DNA of 45,549 bases from an uncultured Opitutales bacterium (lineage in GTDB: Bacteria > Verrucomicrobiota > Verrucomicrobiia > Opitutales > Seribacteraceae). Location of the stretch: NCBI GenBank assembly GCA_905478775.1, contig CAJQKB010000074.1:1-45549 (forward strand). The letters run 5' to 3'. The position numbers were made by a program, and so were the translations under genes. Within the stretch, counting starts at the first letter, position 1, and every line of letters begins with the position of its first letter. The notes beneath the pieces were generated by a model. It did not search any database and was not told the DNA's origin. It saw only the letters and a list, made by a program, of their open reading frames with translations. This document shows positions 28,871 to 36,784 of the stretch, piece by piece.

Positions 28871-29938
28871 TTAATCTCTCTTCAATAGAGGTTCAGGGCG
28901 CAGTATTTCGTTGGCTTCGTGTACATCGTCGAGAACTTGGGTTATCATATCGTGTTGTACTAGTTCTATTGCAATCTTGATTGCACCACTTATGTGATTT
29001 CGGTTCGATGAACCATGTGCTTTAATTACATTTTTTGTTAAACCTAGCAAGGGAGCACCCCCAAATTGTTCCGGATTAATTCTTTGCTTTAGGCTTCGAA
29101 ACGCTCCCTTTGATAATAATGCTCCCGTCTTACGCAGTGCATTTCGACGTAATTCTTCATCGAGGAAACTACCAATTAATTTGCTTAATGACTCGCACGC
29201 TTTGAGTACAATATTTCCAACGAAGCCATCACAAACAACTACATCAACTACATTTTCAAAAATCTGGAAACCTTCTATTAGACCGGCATAATTTATGATG
29301 CTCCCATCAATATCCTTTAACATTTCATGAGTCTCATGAATTACTTCATTTCCCTTTCCCTCCTCGGTTCCAATCGTTAATAGTCCGACCTTGGGGCGAA
29401 CTAAGCCGAGAGCAACTCGTGCATAATTGGATCCAAGGACAGCACTTTGAGCAATATGGAAAGGTTTTGCGTGTGGGTTAGCACCTGCGTCCAATAAAGT
29501 AAAATATCTTTCTCGCCCAGGCCAAATTGTGCAAAGTGCAGGTCTCTCTACCCCATCAAGTGTTCTTAATTTAATTGCACCACCTGCCATCAAACACCCT
29601 GTATTCCCGCAACTTAATAAGGCATCAGCCTCGCCATCTTTAAGTGCTTGGAGAGCCAAACTCATGGAGGATTTCTTTTTGCCTTTAATTCCAGCAATCG
29701 GCTTTTCCTCCATTCCCACCACCTCAGGGGAATGCACAAACTCCACCTTTGAACGCGAAAGTATGGAATGGGATGTTATGAGTGGTTCTATGATCTCTTC
29801 CTGACCAAACAAAACAAATTCTGTATTCCAAGGCGAACGATCAATAGCTTGGGCAACACCCTCAAGAACCTCGGAAGGACCTAGGTCGCTGCCCATGGCA
29901 TCTATCGCAAGCCTAATTCTAGCTTCGGTCTTATCCAT
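28871..29938 (-). CDS. plsX: Phosphate acyltransferase PlsX
   Basis: This 355-residue protein makes acyl-phosphate from acyl-ACP for phospholipid synthesis. The early A-I-D-A-M-G-S-D-L-G-P motif, the S-C-G-N-T-G-C-L-M-A-G segment and D-G-F-V-G-N-I-V-L-K are characteristic. It begins 17 bases after the rpmF stop, the order conserved in many bacteria. Confidence 0.96.
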   Translation of the reverse strand: MDKTEARIRLAIDAMGSDLGPSEVLEGVAQAIDRSPWNTEFVLFGQEEIIEPLITSHSILSRSKVEFVHSPEVVGMEEKPIAGIKGKKKSSMSLALQALKDGEADALLSCGNTGCLMAGGAIKLRTLDGVERPALCTIWPGRERYFTLLDAGANPHAKPFHIAQSAVLGSNYARVALGLVRPKVGLLTIGTEEGKGNEVIHETHEMLKDIDGSIINYAGLIEGFQIFENVVDVVVCDGFVGNIVLKACESLSKLIGSFLDEELRRNALRKTGALLSKGAFRSLKQRINPEQFGGAPLLGLTKNVIKAHGSSNRNHISGAIKIAIELVQHDMITQVLDDVHEANEILRPEPLLKRD

Positions 29939-29955
29939 GCCGAAGCACTATAATT

Positions 29956-30132
29956 TTAAACCTCTACATCAAGAACTTGCCTACCACGATACTGTCCGGT
30001 TTCAGGATTGACGCGGTGAGGGCGACTCAAAGTACCATCAGCTTCTTTGGTAAGTTGAGGTTCTTGAAAGCGGTTCGCACCGCGACGCTTTCTGCTTCGC
30101 TGTTTAGAATGTTTTCTTTTTGGTTGTCCCAT
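29956..30132 (-). CDS. rpmF: Ribosomal protein bL32
   Basis: This 58-residue ORF starts M-G-Q-P-K-R-K-H-S-K, followed by a very basic run (S-R-K-R-R-G-A-N-R-F) and a C-terminal R-P-H-R-V-N-P-E-T-G-Q-Y motif typical of bL32. It lacks the Cys pairs of the zinc-binding bL32 form, so it is the zinc-free type. It leads the plsX-fabH group, a very common arrangement, and probably shares its promoter. Confidence 0.95.
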   Translation of the reverse strand: MGQPKRKHSKQRSRKRRGANRFQEPQLTKEADGTLSRPHRVNPETGQYRGRQVLDVEV

Positions 30133-30192
30133 AGCTTAATAAATTAATTTCTCACTAAATCATGAAACCGGATTATGGTCAAGCTAGAGAAA

Positions 30193-31164
30193 TTAAGATT
30201 GGGAGTTAAAATAAAATGCAAAAAGCACAATCGATAATACTATTCGGTACCAAACAAATACCCCCAGTCCGCGCCTTGATAAATAACCTACCAACCAAAA
30301 CACAGATAACGCCGCGGAAATTCCCGCCACAAGGCAACCAAATAAAATTGGCCCAATAGACAAATTTGCTTCCATTACTTCCCATTTTGTTAACAGCTTG
30401 TAGCCCGCAGCTGCAGTTAAAGTAACAAGGCCAAGGAGAAAACTAAATTCTGCCGCTTTTTTTCTTTGTAGCCCAACTAAATATCCACCCACAATTGTCA
30501 TCATCGATCGACTTGTACCCGGCCACATCGCAAAGCATTGTAAAAACCCTATCCCCAATGACTGGGCCAGGGTTAAATCATCCAAAGTTCGCCCCTGCTC
30601 GCTTATCATACCAGAGTCTTTTGCTTTTTTTCTTTTTTCGACCCAATACATCAAAATTGCCCCCAGGAATAAAGCGATTGCGATAGGAAGGAGTCCAAAA
30701 AGAAATTCTTCTATCTTATCATCTAATATTGGCCCCAAGACAGCAGCAGGTAAAAAAGCAACTAGTACATTAAATGCCAACCTCTTCCCCCGGGGGTCCA
30801 AGCCAAGTAATCCTAATATCATCGACCAAATTTCTTTACGGTAAAGCAGAGTGACCGCCAATATTGCACCCGCTTGAATGACTATTAAATAAGCATTGAT
30901 CGCTTCCTCATTATGATTTTCGTTATCGGATAAAAACTCACTGACCACCACCAAATGACCGGTAGAAGATATCGGAAGAAATTCTGTTACACCCTCAACT
31001 ATTCCATAAATAAAAGCATCCGAAAAGCTCATAGACGAATTTGAATCGGGCTGGTACTCCTGAACTTCACTCCGGTCTACTAAAGCCGTTTTTTCGATAG
31101 CCCCTACTAATCCTGCATAATGGAAAAAAAACAGCGTAATAAAAATAAGTTGGCGACTGGGCAT
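30193..31164 (-). CDS. uppP: Undecaprenyl-diphosphatase (UppP/BacA)
   Basis: It recycles the lipid carrier of cell-wall synthesis by removing a phosphate from undecaprenyl diphosphate. The catalytic region G-I-V-E-G-V-T-E-F-L-P-I-S-S-T-G-H-L and the later W-P-G-T-S-R-S-M-M-T are diagnostic, with about eight membrane helices. The first ATG (31164) gives 323 residues; a TTG at 31200 would add 12 more. Either way there is an extra N-terminal stretch of about 44 residues with a hydrophobic helix ahead of the usual M-S-F-S-D start (31032), so the protein is longer than the common ~270. An internal start there is possible. Confidence 0.93.
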   Translation of the reverse strand: MPSRQLIFITLFFFHYAGLVGAIEKTALVDRSEVQEYQPDSNSSMSFSDAFIYGIVEGVTEFLPISSTGHLVVVSEFLSDNENHNEEAINAYLIVIQAGAILAVTLLYRKEIWSMILGLLGLDPRGKRLAFNVLVAFLPAAVLGPILDDKIEEFLFGLLPIAIALFLGAILMYWVEKRKKAKDSGMISEQGRTLDDLTLAQSLGIGFLQCFAMWPGTSRSMMTIVGGYLVGLQRKKAAEFSFLLGLVTLTAAAGYKLLTKWEVMEANLSIGPILFGCLVAGISAALSVFWLVGYLSRRGLGVFVWYRIVLSIVLFAFYFNSQS

Positions 31165-31248
31165 CAAAATCTCTACAAACCTTGTTGCACAAATATGCAA
31201 GAATAACTTTTAGCCATACTTCACAATAACGCACCTTTTACAGATACG

Positions 31249-32304
31249 ATGTACTCATTAAAAAATTTTACAGCATCTTTAAATGAGAAAACTGATTTAG
31301 ACTCCGAGCAAATAAAATTTTGCATCGATCAACTAGTTTCAGAAAAAGTAGAGTCTTCAGAAAAAGAAAACTTTTTAATTTCACTCTCGGCAAAAGGGGA
31401 AACTGCCGATGAAATTTCTTCGTTTATTGAACATTTTCGTGTTTTGGCAAAAGACCCTGCTCTTGAACCATTTTCTGAAAATGCAATCGATCTTTGCGGT
31501 ACGGGGGGCGATAAGGCTGGAAGTTTTAATATCTCTACATTTGTTTCTTTTATAATAGCTTCATCAGGAACTCCTGTGATCAAACATGGAAACCGATCAA
31601 TCAGTTCTAAATGTGGGAGTGCTGACCTACTTGAAGCGATCGGAATACCCCTTGAAATTAATAAAGATAAAAGAATAGAGGGAATGAAAAGACTTAACTA
31701 TTCTTTTTTATTTGCTCCTTCTTTCCACCCTGCTTTTAAGCACATTGCCCCAGTTCGAAAGGAACTTGCGAAAAAAGGTACGATCTCAATATTTAACATT
31801 CTTGGACCGATGATTAATCCTGCCCAACCAGGATATCAATTACTAGGTGTCTATTCCCAAAAATTGGTTTCAAAACTCAGTGATTCCCTGCACCAATCCG
31901 GAACAAAAGGCGGATTTGTCATCCACGGATGTGTGGAGGGACATTCAACCATAAATGGTGTCGATGAACTCACATCATGTGGACAAAATATAGCTCAAGG
32001 GTTTGGTCGAAACTTATCGAAGGAGGAAACTAATTTTAGTCCTGAACAATTTGGCTTTACCCAGTCACCAATTGAAGATCTATCTGGAGGAGACTTGAAT
32101 CAAAACCTCAATTTAATGAATCACATTTTGTCCGGAACTGCACCATCTGGACTCACAAACAGTATCTTAATGAATACGGCACTAGCATTTTTGACAACGG
32201 GTCGAACTCAGGATCTCCACGAGGGTGTTGATCTAGGAAGACAATTACTGCAGGATGGAATTGTCAAAAAATGGCTCAATCAAACCACTACTTTTTTCGC
32301 TTAA
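31249..32304 (+). CDS. trpD: Anthranilate phosphoribosyltransferase
   Basis: It transfers phosphoribose to anthranilate in tryptophan synthesis. The 351-residue protein has the PRPP-binding G-T-G-G-D at 84-88, N-I-S-T and K-H-G-N-R at 112-116, in the order expected for TrpD. No other trp gene is nearby, so the pathway genes are dispersed. It precedes glmM by six bases, suggesting cotranscription, and is divergent from uppP. Confidence 0.95.
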   Translation: MYSLKNFTASLNEKTDLDSEQIKFCIDQLVSEKVESSEKENFLISLSAKGETADEISSFIEHFRVLAKDPALEPFSENAIDLCGTGGDKAGSFNISTFVSFIIASSGTPVIKHGNRSISSKCGSADLLEAIGIPLEINKDKRIEGMKRLNYSFLFAPSFHPAFKHIAPVRKELAKKGTISIFNILGPMINPAQPGYQLLGVYSQKLVSKLSDSLHQSGTKGGFVIHGCVEGHSTINGVDELTSCGQNIAQGFGRNLSKEETNFSPEQFGFTQSPIEDLSGGDLNQNLNLMNHILSGTAPSGLTNSILMNTALAFLTTGRTQDLHEGVDLGRQLLQDGIVKKWLNQTTTFFA

Positions 32305-32310
32305 TTCAAA

Positions 32311-33630
32311 ATGAACAAATATTTTGGAACCGATGGCATTCGTGCTACTTTTGAAAATTCTTTCCTGGATGAAGATTTTGCTTTTTCTCTTGGAAAAGCC
32401 CTCGCATTATTTATCCAAAAAAATGAAATCCCCGGGAAGCAAGTTCTTATCGGTCGAGATACCCGCCCCTCTGGCAATCTTCTCTTACATGCCTTCGAGC
32501 AGGGATTAAAAACTTGTGGTTGCACCGGTCTTTGTGCTGGAATTTTACCCACCCCTGCCCTCGCATTTGGGACAATCGAGGAAAAGGTAGCGATGGGAGT
32601 AATGATCACTGCTTCTCACAACCCAGTTTCAGATAATGGATTTAAATTTTTCACTTCCACCGGAACGAAACTAAAAGACTCCGAAGAAACTGAAATAGAA
32701 GGTTTAATTTCACAGCATAAAAGACCAAAAGAGGTCCAAGATCTCAAGTCGTTGAAAGTCACTCAATCATATCTTGATCGTATTCGAAGTTTTTTTCCCG
32801 ACGATCTCCTCAAAGGCAAGAAGGTGGTAATAGATGTTTCTAATGGTGCAACACAGGAAACCACTCCGGAAGTACTCGAAAAACTGGGAGCTGTGATAAC
32901 AATCCTTAATAATGGAACCGGCGATATCAATGCAGGAGTTGGATCGGAGCACCCCTTGATGATGGCAAGTAAAGTGAAAGAGTTAAATGCCGATTTTGGC
33001 ATTGCTCATGATGGGGACGGAGATCGGGTTATCTTTTGTGATTCCAAGGGAAATATCATACCGGGAGATAAAATCTTGGGAATTCTTGCCCTTAATGAAC
33101 ATCAAAATCAACGACTCAATAACAACGGGTTTGTTGCCACGATCCACAGCAATTCAGGTCTTGATGCCAGTTTAGAAAAACATGGTATTGCAGTACACAG
33201 ATCCGATGTGGGGGATAAAAAAGTTGCCGCGATGATGAGAGAAAAGGGATTAAATATGGGAGGGGAATCATCTGGGCATGTGGTCGCAAGTGATTATCTT
33301 CCAACTGGAGACGGTCTCCTCACTGCTCTACTTGTGGCTAGAGCGTCTTATGAAAAGAAACAAACTATCGATTTACTGAGCAAAGAAATTGCTCTTTGGC
33401 CGTGCGTAGATGGCTCATACAGTGTCAAAGAGAAAAAGCCCCTTGAAGAGTGTGACGATCTAAACTCAGCTTTGCTTGCAGTGAAATCTTCTCTTGGTAA
33501 TGATGGAAGAGTTTTACTTCGATATTCTGGAACAGAGCCAAAAATCAGACTTCTCGTGGAAGCGATTGATCAAAACACTACACAAGCCGCCTATGATCGC
33601 CTTGCGAACGCGATTGATAAATTCTTGTAG
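32311..33630 (+). CDS. glmM: Phosphoglucosamine mutase
   Basis: This 439-residue enzyme converts glucosamine-6-phosphate to glucosamine-1-phosphate for UDP-GlcNAc. The start K-Y-F-G-T-D-G-I-R, phosphoserine motif T-A-S-H-N-P with Ser102, metal-binding D-G-D-G-D-R at 234-239, sugar-binding G-G-E-S-S-G-H and the phosphate-binding R-Y-S-G-T-E-P-K-I-R are all visible. It feeds peptidoglycan and LPS, matching the neighbouring uppP. Confidence 0.96.
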   Translation: MNKYFGTDGIRATFENSFLDEDFAFSLGKALALFIQKNEIPGKQVLIGRDTRPSGNLLLHAFEQGLKTCGCTGLCAGILPTPALAFGTIEEKVAMGVMITASHNPVSDNGFKFFTSTGTKLKDSEETEIEGLISQHKRPKEVQDLKSLKVTQSYLDRIRSFFPDDLLKGKKVVIDVSNGATQETTPEVLEKLGAVITILNNGTGDINAGVGSEHPLMMASKVKELNADFGIAHDGDGDRVIFCDSKGNIIPGDKILGILALNEHQNQRLNNNGFVATIHSNSGLDASLEKHGIAVHRSDVGDKKVAAMMREKGLNMGGESSGHVVASDYLPTGDGLLTALLVARASYEKKQTIDLLSKEIALWPCVDGSYSVKEKKPLEECDDLNSALLAVKSSLGNDGRVLLRYSGTEPKIRLLVEAIDQNTTQAAYDRLANAIDKFL

Positions 33631-33695
33631 ACTAATAAATTTGATTAAGTATGAGTTCTCCTCTTATCTCTTTCTCTACCCTTTAAAACTATTCC

Positions 33696-35096
33696 ATGAT
33701 TCAAGAGATTCCTATTGCCCAATTAGATCCTCGACAAGTAAAGCAACTTGAAGCAGCTGAAGCAGCTATTCAATCGAACCTAAGCTATACCCTGGAAGTT
33801 TATTCCTCCATTTTAAAGCAATCGCTGGGCTGTATCGAATTACGAAAAAAACTTCGTGCACTTCAAATTAAGAGTATTCAGGGTTCTACCAAAGGGCTCA
33901 ACAATCTTCTAGGAAAGGTAACAGCAGTTCCCTTCATGTTCGGAGGCAAGGGGGAAAAAGATCCTGAGGGAACCTTAATCAAAGCAGAGGGTCTAATCGA
34001 AAAAAATCCTGGCAGTGTTCTCGCGCATGAAATGCTTGCCGATGCGGCCACTCATTTAGAAATGAAAGAAACAGTCGTTTTTGCTTACGAGACAATTCGA
34101 AAGATTCATCCCACCAATATTAAAAATCTCAAACAACTCGGGAATGCTTATTTAGAATTTGGTAACACCGAAAAAGCGATCGAAACTGGCAATTCAATTC
34201 TAAAGATTAACCCGACCGATGGGGATGCCGTGGAACTCATGAAGCGGGCATCAGTTGCGGTTGCTATGAACAAAGGAAAATGGGAGGAGTCTGAGGATTT
34301 CAGGTCTCAATTAAAAGACGAATCAGAAGCACAGGCACTCGAACAACAATCGAAATCAATTACTGACTCGAAGGGTCTGGAAGATCTAATCAGGCAGTCT
34401 TATGAGAAAGTGGAACAGGAACCTTCCAATTTAAATAATTACCGTCAATTGAGTGAATATTATCATCGCTATGGTGATTTAGAAAACTCAATTGCATGGA
34501 TTCAGGAGGCAAGAAAACAAGAAGCGGGACAGGGAGATGTTTCACTCGAGGAAAAGGAGAGACAGTTAACCTTGGAATATTTTGATAACTCAATTGAGGA
34601 ATGGGAAAAGCTTTTAATAACTAAACCCGAGGACGAAGAAACAATAAATTCTCGTGATAATGCGATTGCCCAAAAGAAACTGTATGAAAAAAATCAGCTC
34701 GAATCTCTCGTTCAAAGGTATCCAAATGACTATGGATATCGCTACGAACTAGGAATTAACCTTTTTGATAATGCAGATTATGATAATTGTCTCTCTCATT
34801 TCCAATTAGCGCAGCGTAACGCAAAAGTTCGACTGGATGCGATTTTATACCTTGGTCGTGCCTACAGCAGAAAAAACTTCTACGACCTTGCGATTGAACA
34901 ATTTTCGATTCTTAAGAACGAAATTCAAATAATGGATGATAGGAAGAAAGATGCCATTTACGAGCTTGGCTGTTGCTTTGAACTAATGGGAGAGCAAGAC
35001 AAAGCAATTGAGGAATTTAAAGTTGTTTATTCGGCCGACATATCATTTCGAGATGTGGCAGATAAAATAAATGCCTTTTATTCTAGAAACAAATAA
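33696..35096 (+). CDS. TPR-repeat protein of unknown function
   Basis: This 466-residue protein has no signal peptide and no membrane helix. After an N-terminal helical region of about 60 residues come several tetratricopeptide units (for example around 105-205, 245-290 and 340-450, with A-x-x-x-L-x-x-x-Y and Y-x-x-x-G patterns). A polar helical linker (about 190-240) separates two TPR blocks. TPRs mediate protein contacts, so this is probably a scaffold, perhaps cytosolic. It follows glmM after 65 bases on the same strand. I do not recognise a named family. Confidence 0.75.
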   Translation: MIQEIPIAQLDPRQVKQLEAAEAAIQSNLSYTLEVYSSILKQSLGCIELRKKLRALQIKSIQGSTKGLNNLLGKVTAVPFMFGGKGEKDPEGTLIKAEGLIEKNPGSVLAHEMLADAATHLEMKETVVFAYETIRKIHPTNIKNLKQLGNAYLEFGNTEKAIETGNSILKINPTDGDAVELMKRASVAVAMNKGKWEESEDFRSQLKDESEAQALEQQSKSITDSKGLEDLIRQSYEKVEQEPSNLNNYRQLSEYYHRYGDLENSIAWIQEARKQEAGQGDVSLEEKERQLTLEYFDNSIEEWEKLLITKPEDEETINSRDNAIAQKKLYEKNQLESLVQRYPNDYGYRYELGINLFDNADYDNCLSHFQLAQRNAKVRLDAILYLGRAYSRKNFYDLAIEQFSILKNEIQIMDDRKKDAIYELGCCFELMGEQDKAIEEFKVVYSADISFRDVADKINAFYSRNK

Positions 35097-35102
35097 CTTA
35101 AA

Positions 35103-35190
35103 TGGCGGAGAGGGAGGGATTCGAACCCCCGGTACCTTGCGGCACACCCGATTTCGAGTCGGGCACATTCGACCACTCTGCCACCTCTCC
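35103..35190 (-). tRNA. tRNA-Ser (CGA anticodon)
   Basis: The minus strand folds as a type II tRNA with a seven-pair acceptor stem (GGAGAGG with CCTCTCC), G discriminator and encoded CCA. It has a D-arm, a five-pair anticodon stem CCCGA/TCGGG around loop CTCGAAA with anticodon CGA, a long variable arm, and a T-arm with GGTTCGAATCC. It reads UCG serine codons. It is a lone gene, with its 3' end six bases from the end of the TPR gene. Confidence 0.95.
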
Positions 35191-35318
35191 CGCGATAATA
35201 CAGGCTCCAAACAATTAATTAATCAATTCACTCTGGCAACTTAATTTGCATTTACCACTATTGATAATTTCTCATTTACACGCTTGCCCGAAATGCCCTC
35301 GTTCGCTTGGATATAACC

Positions 35319-36434
35319 ATGAAATTAATTCCCCCATCAACACTTTCACTTTTATTTCTTTTTTTCTCTGTTTCTTGTAATTCTACTAAAACCACATCGA
35401 TTGAATTTTCCGATGGGTCTTATCAAGGAGAAATAGATAAAAAAGGAAAGAAGCAGGGTAAAGGAATTTATGTCTGGCATGACGGCTCCACCTATGAAGG
35501 AGACTTCAAGAATGACTCAAGGCATGGGAATGGTTATTTTAAGTGGAGTAATGGGGAATCATACAAGGGTGATTACTTTGAAGATAGCCGAACGGGAGAG
35601 GGAATATATCGATGGCCTGATGGGTCCTACTACGAAGGTTCTTTTCTGAACGGCAAAAGACATGGTTTCGGAGTGTTTCATTCACTTGATGGTTCAATAT
35701 ATGAGGGGGAATGGTTTGATGACTTACAACATGGGGAAGGTGTTCGGACTAATCCCGAAAAAACTACAATCAAAGCAGTTTGGAGAAACGGAAAAATTAT
35801 TACTAAACCTTCTGTCCTTCCCCGAACTGCAACCAAGCCCACACTGGAAAAGATTGAACTACCGATCGCTCCAGAACTCCCCAATACCACTCAAGTAAAG
35901 ACTGAAACAAAGGAGAAAATTTCGCTCTCTAATCCGTCCAATTCAATTCGGCCCCGAAAAGAAGTAAGCTCAGATAATGCTAATGCTCCACCTTCTGAAA
36001 ATTTATGGGGTGCAAAAGAAATTGGTTTAAAGGAGCCGATAAAGCAAGTAATTGAACAACCAACCCCAAGTGCTTCGAGCCCGAAAGAACAACCCACCTC
36101 CAAGATCGCCCTTGTTGAGCAAGCCCAACTTAATGCAAACCCACTCCCTGGGAGCCCCCAATTGAATTCGGGGAGCTCCAATATTTGGACTGGTACTGTT
36201 TCCGAAGCCGAGGATCAGTTTGATACCAATCTGATTAATGGAATCGACACAGTAAGCGATTCCAAATCCAAACAACCATTTTCCGGAAAAATGCAAATTC
36301 TCAATCTAAACGGAAATTTAATTGGAGAAGTTAACCTTCTCGATGGCCAACTTCATGGAGAAGAGGTTTTCATTGATGAATCAGGTGTAATAACTGAAAG
36401 AAACCTATGGGAAAAAGGCGTCCGTATTCAATAA
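35319..36434 (+). CDS. MORN-repeat lipoprotein
   Basis: The ATG at 35319 opens a lipoprotein leader (M-K-L-I-P-P then a Leu/Phe core, F-S-V-S-C, lipidated Cys20); an in-frame TTG four codons earlier is less likely. The protein is 371 residues. About five MORN units follow at residues 35-145 (Y-x-G-[DE]-[FWY] then G-x-G-x-[FY] pattern). The middle (about 160-300) is Pro/Ser/Glu-rich and probably disordered. A short C-terminal segment (L-N-G-N-L-I-G-E, G-Q-L-H-G-E-E) looks like a YwqK/MORN_2 unit. The layout resembles the lipoprotein at 22005-23249, with repeats then a low-complexity region, but the order and tail differ. Role unknown, likely at the outer membrane or periplasm. Confidence 0.8.
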   Translation: MKLIPPSTLSLLFLFFSVSCNSTKTTSIEFSDGSYQGEIDKKGKKQGKGIYVWHDGSTYEGDFKNDSRHGNGYFKWSNGESYKGDYFEDSRTGEGIYRWPDGSYYEGSFLNGKRHGFGVFHSLDGSIYEGEWFDDLQHGEGVRTNPEKTTIKAVWRNGKIITKPSVLPRTATKPTLEKIELPIAPELPNTTQVKTETKEKISLSNPSNSIRPRKEVSSDNANAPPSENLWGAKEIGLKEPIKQVIEQPTPSASSPKEQPTSKIALVEQAQLNANPLPGSPQLNSGSSNIWTGTVSEAEDQFDTNLINGIDTVSDSKSKQPFSGKMQILNLNGNLIGEVNLLDGQLHGEEVFIDESGVITERNLWEKGVRIQ

Positions 36435-36784
36435 GCTAAATTATTGAGAGCAAAATGAAAGAGATTCCTTTTCGCTCGGTCATCAAAACACATTTCTTTT
36501 TTTGCTAGGTTCTTGCCTACCAACTTGTAAATTTCTTTTATACTAAATTAACGGAATCATTGTTTGGGTTAATTCTTATTACGCCATTCAACAATATTGT
36601 TTCTAGTGCCTTTAAGCATGAATGGTATTGCACACTTCAACGCCGATAGAAAACTGAATTACAAATACTCACAATTTAATTCTTCGAAAATGTGTATTTG
36701 GAATGTTTACAAATTTGGATAGTAATTACTAACGTTAAAACATTACATTTCCCCTCAAGATCCAGAATCATTATGAATTTTTAA
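36435..36784. other. 350-bp intergenic region upstream of the glycine decarboxylase gene
   Basis: This AT-rich stretch holds no riboswitch I can recognise; the conserved glycine-aptamer segments are not visible. A 34-codon ATG frame (36619-36720) has no supporting features and is not called. No clean terminator follows the MORN gene. The promoter of the downstream gene must lie here, but no strong -35/-10 pair was found. Confidence 0.5.

Noticed and set aside
35191-35230. TATTAT box directly before tRNA-Ser as its promoter
   Set aside because: It ends about four bases from the mature tRNA 5' end, too close for a start site upstream of the tRNA.
36619-36720. 34-codon ATG frame in the gcvP upstream region
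   Set aside because: There is no ribosome site, recognisable motif or helix pattern; it is likely chance.
36435-36784. Possible glycine riboswitch upstream of gcvP
   Set aside because: The conserved aptamer cores and tandem layout are not visible; the region is simply AT-rich.
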